Shown here: positions 14,197 to 23,926 of the stretch, in pieces
Position numbering within the stretch: the first letter of the stretch is position 1
How the letters are laid out: each line of letters begins with the position of its first letter
Assembly (NCBI GenBank): GCA_937981305.1
Contig: CALJPB010000038.1
Coordinates: forward strand, 1-24,921
Direction: 5' to 3'
DNA: 24,921 bases
From: an uncultured Selenomonas sp.
Lineage (GTDB): Bacteria; Bacillota; Negativicutes; Selenomonadales; Selenomonadaceae
The notes under the pieces: generated by a model
What the model was told of the DNA's origin: nothing
Databases searched by the model: none
Seen by the model: the letters and a program-made list of their open reading frames with translations, nothing else
Position numbers and translations under genes: made by a program

Positions 14197-17100
14197 ATGG
14201 CGCGATTGGAAGATCTTACCATAGGTGCACGGGTCACAGGGATCATGGGCGATGCTCCCGTGACCGTCGTCGCAGTGAACTGGTTCGGCGATATGGGGCT
14301 TGAGGTCACGGTGAAGGACGATCGCGGGCAGCTCTCCGGTCAGATCCTCTATCGGGAGGATGAGGCGCGGCTTGCGGTGAGCGGTGCGCACTTGCCGTGG
14401 TCGTTTGATGCGGATGCGGATGACATGCGCCTTGCCTCGGAGGCATACCGCATCCACATCGCCCACCTCTTCGACCCCTATCTTGCTGTGCATACCTCTG
14501 CCATCGATCCCTTGCCGCATCAGATCTCGGCCGTCTATCAGGAGATGCTGCCGCGCCTGCCGCTCCGCTACATCCTCGCGGACGACCCCGGCGCGGGCAA
14601 GACCATCATGACAGGACTGTTTCTCAAGGAATTGCTCATCCGCGGTGACCTGAAACGCTGTATGATCGTCTCGCCGGGCAGTCTCGCCGAGCAGTGGCAG
14701 GACGAGCTCTATCGCAAATTCAACCTGCATTTCGAGATCCTGACGAACGATCGCATCGAGTCTGCTGTGACGGGCAACGTGTTTGCGGAGACGAAATTCT
14801 GCATCGTCCGCCTGGACAAGCTCGCACGGAGTGAAGCGATTCAGGAAAAACTGCGTGTCACAGACTGGGATCTCATCGTCTGCGATGAGGCGCACAAGAT
14901 GTCGGCGACCGTCTGGGCCGGTGAGGTCAAATACACCAAACGATTTCTGCTGGGACGGCTGCTCTCAGGACTCACGCGGCATTTCCTCCTCCTCACGGCA
15001 ACGCCGCACAATGGGAAAGAGGCGGATTTCCAGCTCTTTATGTCCCTCATTGACCCCGATCGCTTCGAGGGCGCTGCGCGCAGCGGCACGCAGGCAGTCG
15101 ATGTATCCGATGTCATGCGCCGCCTCGTCAAGGAGGATCTCTTGAAATTCGACGGTACGCCGCTCTTCCCCGAGCGTAGAGCGTACACCGTCAACTATGA
15201 CCTCTCTCCGATGGAGGAAAAACTCTACGCAGAGGTCACATCCTATGTACAGGAGCAGTTCAACCGCGCCGATCAGCTGGACAAGGAACGCAAGACAACC
15301 GTCGGCTTTGCACTCACCATCCTCCAACGGCGTCTCGCCTCATCGCCGGAGGCGATCTATCAGTCCCTCCGTCGGAGGCGTGAGCGCATGGAGCAGCGTC
15401 TCGCAGAGGAGCAGATCGGCCGGCGGGCGACGGCATACAGCATATCCGCATCCGATGACTACGATGACGACGATCTGCCCGCAGCCGAGATGGAGGACAC
15501 GGAGGAGCGCGTCGTCGATCAGGCATCTGCCGCGCAGACCATCGCAGAGCTCGAGGCGGAGATTCAGATTCTAAAGAACCTTGAGCACATGGCGGACAGC
15601 GTGCGGCAGAGCGGTGCAGATCGGAAATGGGACGAGCTATCGAAGCTGCTGCAGGACGACGCCACCATGTTCGAGGGGGACGGCACGCGTGAGAAACTCA
15701 TCATCTTTACGGAGCACAGAGACACACTGCGCTATCTGACGGATAAAATCCGCTCCCTGCTCGGTCGTGAGGAGACGGTCGTCACCATCCACGGCGGCAT
15801 GCTCCGCGACGATCGACGCAAGGTCGAAGAGCTGTTCAAACAGGATAAGGAAGTCCGCATCCTGATCGCCACCGACGCGGCAGGCGAGGGCATCAACCTG
15901 CAGCGTGCACATCTCATGGTCAACTATGACCTGCCGTGGAACCCGAACCGCCTCGAATAACGCTTCGGACGCATCCATCGCATCGGGCAGACGGAGGTCT
16001 GTCACCTGTGGAACCTCGTGAGCAAGGAGACGCGCGAGGGCATGGTGTTCCAGCGCCTCTTTGACAAGCTGGAGCAGGAGCGTGAGGCACTGCATGGCAA
16101 GGTCTTCGATGTGCTCGGCAAACTCACCTTCGAAAACCGTCCGCTGCGTGATCTTCTCATTGAAGCGATTCGCTACGGCAACCGGCAGGAGGTGCGTGAT
16201 CGGCTGAATCAGGTCGTCGACACGAGCCTTGACCGCGCAGAGCTGCAAAAGCTGCTGGACGAAAACGCGCTGACCGAGGACACGATGGACGTACACAGCG
16301 TCACGGCGATCCGTGCAGATATGGAGCGCATGGAGGCGCGCAGGCTTCAGCCGTACTTCATCGAGAGCTTCTTCCTCGCGGCGTTGCGTCGGCTCGGCGG
16401 GAAAATCCATGTGCGTGAAAACGGACGCTATGAGATCACCTCCGTGCCATTTGCCGTGCGGAATCGTGACTGCCAGATCGGCACAGGGGAATCCGTACTC
16501 CGACGTTATGAGCGCATCTCGTTTGACAAGGCGTATTGCGCCGTGCAGGGACAGGCAGCTGCTGCGCTGATTGCCCCGGGGCATCCGCTCCTCGAGGCTG
16601 TGATCGACCTCGTGCGGGAGCGCAGCATGGACGTGATGAAGCGTGGCACGATTTTTGTGGATGAGAACGATGCAGGTACGGACGCGCGACTCCTCTTCTA
16701 TATCGAGGATGCCGTACAGGACGGTGTGCCGCTCCCCGGCGGCGGACAGCGCGTCATCTCAAAGCACATCCACTTCGTTGAGATTCGTGCCGACGGCAGT
16801 GCGGCGAACGCGGGCTATGCACCCTATCTTGACTATCGTGCGCCTCAGCCCGAGGAAGCCGAAGCCATCCGTGCCTTCCTCGCGGGGCAGGACTGGCTCT
16901 CGCATGATGTGGAGGGGATGGCACGCAGCTATGCCGTACGCGAGCTTATCCCAACCCATCTGAAAGAGATACGGGAGCGCAGAACGGCACGGATCGACAA
17001 GACCATCAAGGCGGTCACGGAACGTCTGACCGCAGAGATCCAGTATTGGGACTACCGTGCCGGGGAACTCCGGGAAAAGGAAGCCGCAGGCAAGACGAAT

Positions 17101-17700
17101 GCCCGTCTGAACGCACAGAAGGCGGCGCAGCGTGCAGAGGAACTCAGTGCGCGGATGCAGCGGCGGCTTGCAGAGCTGGATATGGAGAAACGCATCACAC
17201 CGACCGCCCCCATCGTGGTCGGAGGTGCACTTGTCATACCGCGCGGACGATTGGACACACTCATGGGGCGCACGGAGCGTGTCACTGCCGATCCGACGGC
17301 ACGCAGCGCAGTCGAGCGGGCGGCGATGAATGCCGTCATGGAGATTGAACGCTCGCTTGGCTATGTGCCGCGTGACGTGAGCGCGGAGAAGGTCGGCTAC
17401 GATGTGGAGTCCGAGATTCCGATGCATCTGCGTGCATCGGACGATGCGCCGCTGCGCTTCATCGAGGTCAAGGGGCGGCGGGCGGATGCTGCGACCGTCA
17501 CCGTCACGAAGAACGAAATCCTCACGGCATTCAACAAACCCGAGGAGTACATCCTTGCACTCGTTGCAGTAGACGGTACACGCACACGGACGACGTATCT
17601 ACAGCGTCCCTTCCGTGAACGTCCGGACTTCGCCGCGACGAGCGTAAACTATGATATCAAGGAACTGATGGACGGCGCGACCGTCCTCTTGCAGAGGTAG
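14197..17700 (+). pseudogene. SNF2-family DEAD/DEAH helicase with C-terminal DUF3883 domain, interrupted by an in-frame stop
   Basis: A 1168-codon reading frame is broken only by TAA at 15958-15960 (codon 588). The first half (14197-15960) has Walker A DDPGAGKTIMTG (K135), DEAH box CDEAHK (230-233), motif III LLTATPHNGKE (about 265-275) and the second RecA domain with ATDAAGEGINLQ. Immediately after the stop the same frame continues with motif VI, RFGRIHRIGQ, a helical middle, then GYDVES (1067-1072) and FIEVKGR with E1090/K1092, a DUF3883 PD-(D/E)XK-like domain. Relatives read NPNRLEQRFGRIHRIGQ, so one C-to-T change of a Gln CAA explains the stop. Such helicases (BrxHII/DrmD type) are ATP-driven motors of BREX and DISARM-like systems. 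ATG 14197 follows AAGGAG and GAGAGG; an upstream TTG overlaps the promoter. Without readthrough the protein lacks motif VI and should be inactive. A sequencing error is the main alternative. Confidence 0.85.
15958..15960 (+). other. Premature TAA in helicase motif VI
   Basis: The TAA replaces the first, near-invariant Gln of the QxxGRxxR motif VI. Reading frame before and after is unchanged and there is no insertion or deletion nearby. The next base is C (TAA-C), and no obvious recoding structure follows. Confidence 0.9.
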
Positions 17701-17704
17701 GATC

Positions 17705-20416
17705 ATGACATACAAGAAGAAACTCATCGAGGTCGCGCTTCCGCTGGACGCGATCAACGCGGAATCCGCGCGTGAGAAATCCATCCGACACGGGCATCCG
17801 TCAACGCTCCATCTGTGGTGGTCGCGTAAGCCAACGGCGACGGCGCGTGCCGTGATCTGGGCATCGCTCGTCGATGATCCGTCCTCACATCCAGAGCAGT
17901 TCCCCACGGAGAAGGCACAGGAGAAGGAGCGGCGACGCCTCTTTCGCATACTCGAGGAGCTCGTGAAATGGGAGAACTCCAATGATAAGCGCGTGCTGGA
18001 TGCCGCGAAAGCGGAGGTACTGAAGTCGACGGACGGGAATCTGCCGCCGCTGCTTGACCCCTTTGCGGGCGGCGGGACGATCCCGCTGGAGGCACAGCGG
18101 CTTGGGCTTGAGGCGCACGCGCATGACCTTAACCCTGTCGCCGTCATGATCAACAAGGCGATGATCGAGATCCCGCCGAAGTTCGCGGGTCAGCCGCCCG
18201 TGAATCCCGAGGCACAGAGGAACAAACTCACGGAGGACGACTGGTCGGGTACGCGCGGACTCGCCGAGGACGTGCGCTACTACGGCGAATGGATGAAGCG
18301 GAAGGCATTTGAGAAGATTGGACACCTCTATCCGAAGGTCAAGGATGCCGACGGGAAAGAGCACACCGTCATCGCATGGCTCTGGGCGCGTACCGTGAAA
18401 TGCCCGAATCCTGCCTGTGGATGTGAGATGCCGCTTGCGAGCAGTTTTGAGCTGTCGAAGAAAAAGGGAAAAGAGGCGTATATTCAGCCGAATGTTGACG
18501 GGACAAATATTCGTTACGAAGTGCGCTATGGGCGTGATTTTCCTGCGTCCCCTAAAACGGCGAAAGGACTGAAATTTCGCTGTATTTCCTGTGGTGAAGC
18601 AACTACGCCGGAATACATTCGGAACGAAGCTGCATCCGAACACATGGGGATGTCCATGATGGCTGTTATAGCCGAGGGACAGAGGGGGAGAATCTATCTG
18701 TCGCCAAACGAAAGTCAGACCATGTTTTTGAGTGATTTAATGGTACATGACTATCCAACTGGTGCAATGCCCCAGAATCCACGTTGGTTCAGTCCTCCGC
18801 TATACGGTTTGGAGGAATATCATCAATTATTCACAAATCGACAATTAAATGCACTGACTATATTGTCTGAACTCATCTCTGTGGTGCGAGTACAGGTCAT
18901 CTCAGATGGAGGTAGTGAGGAATACGCCCAGGCAATATGTTCTTATCTTTCATTTGCGGTGGATCGTACAGCGAATCGGATGTCAACGCTCTGCGTGTGG
19001 AATCGTATTGGTGAAAAAATTGAGCAGACATTTGCGAGACAGGCAATTCCAATGATTTGGGAGTTTGCAGAGGCAAATATTTTCAGTAATTCCACGGGAA
19101 GTTGGAGCGGCTCTTTGGAATGGATTCCAAAATGCATTGAACATTTTCCTGCAACCTTGCAGGGAGTTGCTAAACAAGCGAACGCACAAGACGGGATAGG
19201 AATGCGGAATGTCATGATTTCCACGGATCCGCCCTATTACGACATGATTGGCTATGCCGACCTATCGGATTTTTTCTATATATGGATGCGAAAGGCACTC
19301 AAGGATATTTACCCCGAACTGTTTCGGACAATGCTCGTTCCAAAGGAAGAGGAACTGATTGCAACACCCTATCGTTTTGATGGAAGTGCTGATAGGGCGA
19401 AGGAGTTCTTTGAGCATGGTATGAGCGATGCCTTATTGCAGATTTATCATGCGGCAGATAACGATATCCCGATCACAATTTACTATGCGTTTAAGCAAAC
19501 AGAGACCGATCGGGACAATAATACGGCATCTACGGGATGGGAGACCATGTTGTCTGCAATTCTCAATGCGGGACTTTCCATTACGGCAACATGGCCAATT
19601 CGCACAGAGCGACCGACCGGACTCAAAGCATTTGAAAATGCACTCGCTTCCTCCATCGTTCTTGTCTGCCGCAAGCGTCCCGCCGATGCACCGGTCGCTA
19701 CACGGCGTGACTTCCTTACGGCACTCAAGCGGGAACTGCGCCCCGCCCTTGTGAACCTCCAGGAGAGCAACATCGCACCTGTAGATATGGCGCAGAGTGC
19801 CATCGGTCCCGGCATGGCGGTCTACTCGCGCTATGCGCAGGTTCTTGAGGCAGACGGTACGCCGATGACGGTGCGCACGGCACTTCAGATCATCAATCAG
19901 GAGCTCGACCAATACTTCTCCGAGCAGGACGGAGCACTCGATCGGGATACGATTTTCTGTGTGGCACTCTATACGCAGTACGCATTCCGCGAGGTGAAGT
20001 TCGGCGATGTGGATGTGCTCGCGCGTGCGAAGAATACGAGTACCGACCGCCTACGGGAGAAGGGCATCCTCTTCGCGGAGCGGGGGACGGTACGCCTCCT
20101 GCAGCGCGATGAGATGGTAGCACAGAGGACGTTCGATGTCTCTGTGACCTGGCAGGTTGTTCAGCGTCTCGCCCATGCGCTCGATGTGGATGGTGTGGAG
20201 GGCGCGGCGCAGATCGTTGTGGGGCTTTCCTCGGAGGCCGCAGAGAAAGCACGCGCACTCGCCTATCGCCTGTTCCAGACGGCAGAGCGGCGAGGTTGGG
20301 CACAGGAAGCCTATGCGTATAACACGCTGGTCTCGAATTGGCGGGCGATCCAAGAAGTCGCCGCGCGGATCAAGAAAGAACAAGGCGCGAATCAGGGCGG
20401 ACTCTTCGCCGAGTAG
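17705..20416 (+). CDS. DUF1156 domain-containing adenine-specific DNA methyltransferase with Zn-ribbon (PglXI-like)
   Basis: The 903-residue protein starts with the DUF1156 block LIEVALPLDAINAESAREKS then HGHPSTLHLWWSRKPTATAR (30-49), a hallmark of this methylase family. SAM-binding motif I is LLDPFAGGGTIPLEA (116-130) with D141 as the next acidic residue, and catalytic motif IV is DPPYYD (508-513), typical of N6-adenine methylation. A Zn-ribbon is formed by C233/C238/C240 and C293/C296. Relatives are the PglXI methylases of type 3 BREX and related helicase-DUF499 systems, which mark host DNA as self. The RBS overlaps the helicase stop, 4 bases before ATG. Codons about 250-650 (roughly 18455-19650) are clearly more AT-rich than both ends of the gene, which suggests a recombined internal segment. 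The reading frame is intact. Confidence 0.9.
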   Translation: MTYKKKLIEVALPLDAINAESAREKSIRHGHPSTLHLWWSRKPTATARAVIWASLVDDPSSHPEQFPTEKAQEKERRRLFRILEELVKWENSNDKRVLDAAKAEVLKSTDGNLPPLLDPFAGGGTIPLEAQRLGLEAHAHDLNPVAVMINKAMIEIPPKFAGQPPVNPEAQRNKLTEDDWSGTRGLAEDVRYYGEWMKRKAFEKIGHLYPKVKDADGKEHTVIAWLWARTVKCPNPACGCEMPLASSFELSKKKGKEAYIQPNVDGTNIRYEVRYGRDFPASPKTAKGLKFRCISCGEATTPEYIRNEAASEHMGMSMMAVIAEGQRGRIYLSPNESQTMFLSDLMVHDYPTGAMPQNPRWFSPPLYGLEEYHQLFTNRQLNALTILSELISVVRVQVISDGGSEEYAQAICSYLSFAVDRTANRMSTLCVWNRIGEKIEQTFARQAIPMIWEFAEANIFSNSTGSWSGSLEWIPKCIEHFPATLQGVAKQANAQDGIGMRNVMISTDPPYYDMIGYADLSDFFYIWMRKALKDIYPELFRTMLVPKEEELIATPYRFDGSADRAKEFFEHGMSDALLQIYHAADNDIPITIYYAFKQTETDRDNNTASTGWETMLSAILNAGLSITATWPIRTERPTGLKAFENALASSIVLVCRKRPADAPVATRRDFLTALKRELRPALVNLQESNIAPVDMAQSAIGPGMAVYSRYAQVLEADGTPMTVRTALQIINQELDQYFSEQDGALDRDTIFCVALYTQYAFREVKFGDVDVLARAKNTSTDRLREKGILFAERGTVRLLQRDEMVAQRTFDVSVTWQVVQRLAHALDVDGVEGAAQIVVGLSSEAAEKARALAYRLFQTAERRGWAQEAYAYNTLVSNWRAIQEVAARIKKEQGANQGGLFAE

Positions 20417-20439
20417 ACGTTTCACAGGAGGAATGTAGG

Positions 20440-23400
20440 ATGGGCAGCAATCACGAAAAGGTGCGGCAGGGGGAGCGTATTCTGCTCTTTGCACTCTCGG
20501 ACTATGTCTGCAAGGAGTTGAAGCAGACCTATGGGGCGGACTGGTGGGAGGACGGCGTTCTGGACATCCTCTATGATGACCAGAAGCGCAGTCTGCCGCT
20601 GTCGGGGGACTGGGGGACGCTCGTCGACTCGCTCGATATGGCGTTGGCACTGCTCCTCTTTGACCTGCACTGGAGTGATATCTTCTCACGCAAGCTGCCG
20701 GTAAGCAATCGCACCTGGGTGAAAGAGCTCAAGGGTGTGCGCAATGATCTTGCCCATCTCGGCGGCAAGGATTTCACCGATGATGATACATGGCGTGCGC
20801 TCGATACGATGGCGCGTCTCTGTGCGTCGATCGACGACGATAGTGCAGAGGAGATCCGCGAGATTTTGCGCGAGCTGCGCTATGGCTCGGCGGCCGGCTC
20901 GATGAATGGTGCGGCGGCGGTCTCTGCCCCCAAAACAGCCGCACCCAATACGGGCGGCATCCTGCAGTCTGTCCCCGTGAGCAGTCTGCCGAGCTGGCGC
21001 GACGTAATCAAACCGCATCCGGATGTGGCGGCGGGACGGTACAAGAACGCGGAGTTTGCCGCTGATCTGGCGCAGGTAGCGCGCGGCGAGGGCGCCTTTG
21101 AGTACCGTGACCCCGTGGAGTTCTTTGCGCGCACCTATGTGACCGAGGGCATGGCGGGGCTGCTCATGCAGGCACTTCGACGCATCGGCGGCAAGGACGG
21201 CGAGCCCGTGATCCAGCTCAAGACGGCATTCGGCGGCGGCAAGACGCACAGTATGCTCGCGCTCTATCACATGCTGCGCGGAACGGTACCGCTCGACAAG
21301 ATCCCTGCAGTGCGGCCTGTCCTCGCGCGTGCGGGGCTGTCCACACTGCCCAAGGCGAACGTGGCGGTGCTCGTCGGTACTGCCATCGATCCGACGCGGG
21401 TGCAGCGTCCGCCGCACATGCCGGGGTTGATGATTCATACGCTGTGGGGGGAGATGGCGGCACAGCTCGCTGCATCGGCGGGCAATTCGAAGCTCTACGA
21501 CTATGTGAAGGAGGCGGACAAGAAGGGGGTATCTCCCGGATCGGAGGCACTGAAGAATCTCTTTGACGCGGCGGGGCCGTGCCTCATCCTCATGGATGAG
21601 CTGGTCGCCTATGCAAAGAAAATCTATGGTGTGGATGGTCTTCCTGCCGGCTCGTTTGACAACTTCATTTCCTTTATCCAGGAGATCACCGAGGCGGCAC
21701 GTGCGAGTGAGAACAGCCTCGTGGTGGCGTCGATCCCCGAGTCGGAGATCGAGATTGGCGGTGCGGCAGGGCAGGCTGCGCTTGAGAGCATCGCGCATAC
21801 CTTCGGGCGTATGGAGGCGATCTGGAAGCCCGTGACGGCGAACGAGGGCTTTGAGGTTGTGCGTCGCCGCCTCTTCCTCGACTGCGAGGACACGGATGCC
21901 AGAGACCGCGTCTGTGCGGCATTCAGCGAGATGTACCATGCGAATCAGGACGTATTTCCCGTGGAGGCTCGCGAGCTGGAGTACCGTGAGCGTATGATCT
22001 CGTGCTATCCGATTCACCCCGAGGTGTTCGACCGCCTTTACGAGGACTGGGCGACACTGGAGCGTTTTCAACGGACGCGCGGCGTGCTCCGCCTGATGGC
22101 GGCGGTGATTCATGAGTTGTGGATGGGCAGCGACGCGGGGCTGCTCATCCTGCCCGGCTCTCTGCCGATGGATATTCCGTCTGTGCGCGACGAGCTGACT
22201 CGCTATCTGCCCGACGGGTGGATCGCACTCGTGGACAGCGAGGTGGACGGCAAGAAGGCGACCCCCTATAAGAAGGATCAGGAGAACGCACGCCTCGGCA
22301 AGTTCCTAGCGGCGCGGCGTGTGGCGCGTACGATCATGCTCGGATCTGCACCGAGCGTGCGTGCACAGTCGGTACGCGGCATCGAGTCTGCCCGCATCTC
22401 GCTCGGTGTTGTTCAGCCCGGCGAGAATATCTCTGTGTTCAAGGACGCGCTGAGTACGCTCGAGACTTCGCTCTCGTATCTCTATACCAATCCGTCGCGC
22501 AGTCGCTACTGGTACGACACGCGTCCGACGCTGCGCAAGACGGTGACGGATCGTGCCTCTCAGATCGCAGATGCCGATGTCGTCCGTGAGATCGAGATGC
22601 GTCTGCGCAAATGCAAAAAGGAGTCCCCGTTTGTGGGACTCCATATCTGTCCAGCGTCCTCTCTGGATGTACCGGATGAGCAGGCAGCACGGCTCGTTCT
22701 CCTGCGTCCGACGGAGACGCATACGGTGAACAAGGCGGACAGTGCTGCGATGACTGCGGCAGTGGATGTTTTGAACAATCGCGGGAGCAATACGCCGCGC
22801 ATCTATCGAAATATGCTTCTCTTTGTCGCAGCGGACGCGGGTCTGATGAATGATTTGCAGCAGGATGTCCGCCGCTATCTCGCGTGGCAGTCGATTCAGA
22901 ATGACCGTGAGTCGCTGAATCTCGATGCCGCGCAGAACCGCGAGACGGAGAGCAGTCTGCGTGCAGCGCATGATACGGTAGATGCGCATCTGCGGGAGGC
23001 GTATTGCTGGCTGCTGATCCCATACGTGGATAAGACGGCGGATGTGAAGACCGTTCAGTGGGAGATGCCTCGTATCGGCGGCGATGAGAGCATTGTGACC
23101 AAGGCGGCGAAGAAGGTACGGACGGATGAGGCGGTCATTTCGCGCTGGGCACCCATGCTGCTGAAGATGGAGCTGGACAGTCTGCTCTGGGCATCCTCCG
23201 ATCACCTGCCGGTCAAGACGCTGTGGGAGCAGCTGTGTACCTATTGCTATCTCCCACGCCTTGCCGTGGAGGAGGTGCTCATGCAGACGATTCGCGAGGG
23301 CGTGAACTCCGATCAATACTTTGCCCTCGCAGCGGGATTCGATGGCACACGCTATATCGACCTGATGTTCAACCGTTCGGTTTCACACGTCGATAAGTCC

Positions 23401-23868
23401 GCACTTCTCGTGAAGATGGCAGTCGCGCAAAAACAGCTTGCCGAGGACACAGCAAAGCGTCAGGCAGAGATGGATGCTGCGGCATCGGACAGAGAGCACA
23501 CGGCCGCCCCGTATGGCGGCAATGTGCAGGGCAATATGCCGGATGGCTCCGCCGATACTGCGCATGGTAGTGTGGCGGATGGCAAATCGCCGTATGGACG
23601 TCCAATTCCTACGGCATCCGCTCCTGCACCTGCGCAAAAACGGCGCTTCTTCCTCTCTGCCGCGCTCGATACGACCCGCATCAACCGCGACGTTCAGAAC
23701 TACGTCGAAGAGGTTATCCGCCACCTCACCTCCGAGGACGGCACACGCGTCACCATCTCCCTCGAAGTGGAGGCCGAAAGTGACAATGGCTTCTCCCCCC
23801 AGACCATCCGCACCGTCTCCGAGAATGCACGCACACTCGGCGCGAAGGATGTAGGGTTTGAGGAGTGA
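20440..23868 (+). CDS. DUF499 ATPase with N-terminal Swt1-type HEPN domain
   Basis: Large AAA+-like P-loop ATPase, 1142 residues. The first 140 residues form a Swt1-family HEPN domain with the Rx4H ribonuclease motif intact as R101-NDLA-H106. A linker of low complexity follows, then DUF499: KTAFGGGKTHSMLALYHML with Walker A K268/T269, and Walker B CLILMDELVAYAKK with D386/E387. A late charged, low-complexity linker (about 1005-1065) precedes the conserved C-terminal ALDTTRINRDVQNYVEEVIRH type domain. DUF499 proteins act as the BrxC/PglY-like ATPase partner of DUF1156 methylases in BREX-like systems. ATG 20440 is chosen because AGGAGG (20426-20431) lies 8 bases ahead; the frame is open further upstream but inside the methylase gene. 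The HEPN domain raises the possibility of RNA cleavage as an abortive step; this is inference from motif conservation. Confidence 0.9.
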   Translation: MGSNHEKVRQGERILLFALSDYVCKELKQTYGADWWEDGVLDILYDDQKRSLPLSGDWGTLVDSLDMALALLLFDLHWSDIFSRKLPVSNRTWVKELKGVRNDLAHLGGKDFTDDDTWRALDTMARLCASIDDDSAEEIREILRELRYGSAAGSMNGAAAVSAPKTAAPNTGGILQSVPVSSLPSWRDVIKPHPDVAAGRYKNAEFAADLAQVARGEGAFEYRDPVEFFARTYVTEGMAGLLMQALRRIGGKDGEPVIQLKTAFGGGKTHSMLALYHMLRGTVPLDKIPAVRPVLARAGLSTLPKANVAVLVGTAIDPTRVQRPPHMPGLMIHTLWGEMAAQLAASAGNSKLYDYVKEADKKGVSPGSEALKNLFDAAGPCLILMDELVAYAKKIYGVDGLPAGSFDNFISFIQEITEAARASENSLVVASIPESEIEIGGAAGQAALESIAHTFGRMEAIWKPVTANEGFEVVRRRLFLDCEDTDARDRVCAAFSEMYHANQDVFPVEARELEYRERMISCYPIHPEVFDRLYEDWATLERFQRTRGVLRLMAAVIHELWMGSDAGLLILPGSLPMDIPSVRDELTRYLPDGWIALVDSEVDGKKATPYKKDQENARLGKFLAARRVARTIMLGSAPSVRAQSVRGIESARISLGVVQPGENISVFKDALSTLETSLSYLYTNPSRSRYWYDTRPTLRKTVTDRASQIADADVVREIEMRLRKCKKESPFVGLHICPASSLDVPDEQAARLVLLRPTETHTVNKADSAAMTAAVDVLNNRGSNTPRIYRNMLLFVAADAGLMNDLQQDVRRYLAWQSIQNDRESLNLDAAQNRETESSLRAAHDTVDAHLREAYCWLLIPYVDKTADVKTVQWEMPRIGGDESIVTKAAKKVRTDEAVISRWAPMLLKMELDSLLWASSDHLPVKTLWEQLCTYCYLPRLAVEEVLMQTIREGVNSDQYFALAAGFDGTRYIDLMFNRSVSHVDKSALLVKMAVAQKQLAEDTAKRQAEMDAAASDREHTAAPYGGNVQGNMPDGSADTAHGSVADGKSPYGRPIPTASAPAPAQKRRFFLSAALDTTRINRDVQNYVEEVIRHLTSEDGTRVTISLEVEAESDNGFSPQTIRTVSENARTLGAKDVGFEE

Positions 23869-23926
23869 TGAGGGACTGTGTGATTTAGAATAGTTTCAAA
23901 TATGTTTCGTGTGAGGTGATTTTGAC

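Noticed and set aside
16018..17700. Second helicase part as an independent gene beginning with GTG 16018
   Set aside because: It is in the same frame as the first half, the GTG is an internal valine codon within conserved sequence (HLWNLVSKETREG) and no RBS is evident; a broken single gene explains it better.
20338..20439. Upstream start for the DUF499 protein inside the methylase gene
   Set aside because: The extension is a basic out-of-frame reading of the methylase C-terminus; ATG 20440 has a perfect AGGAGG at 8 bases.
20686..22113. Minus-strand open frame of 475 codons opposite the DUF499 gene
   Set aside because: Lies wholly within the DUF499 coding sequence, no RBS and no recognisable motifs.
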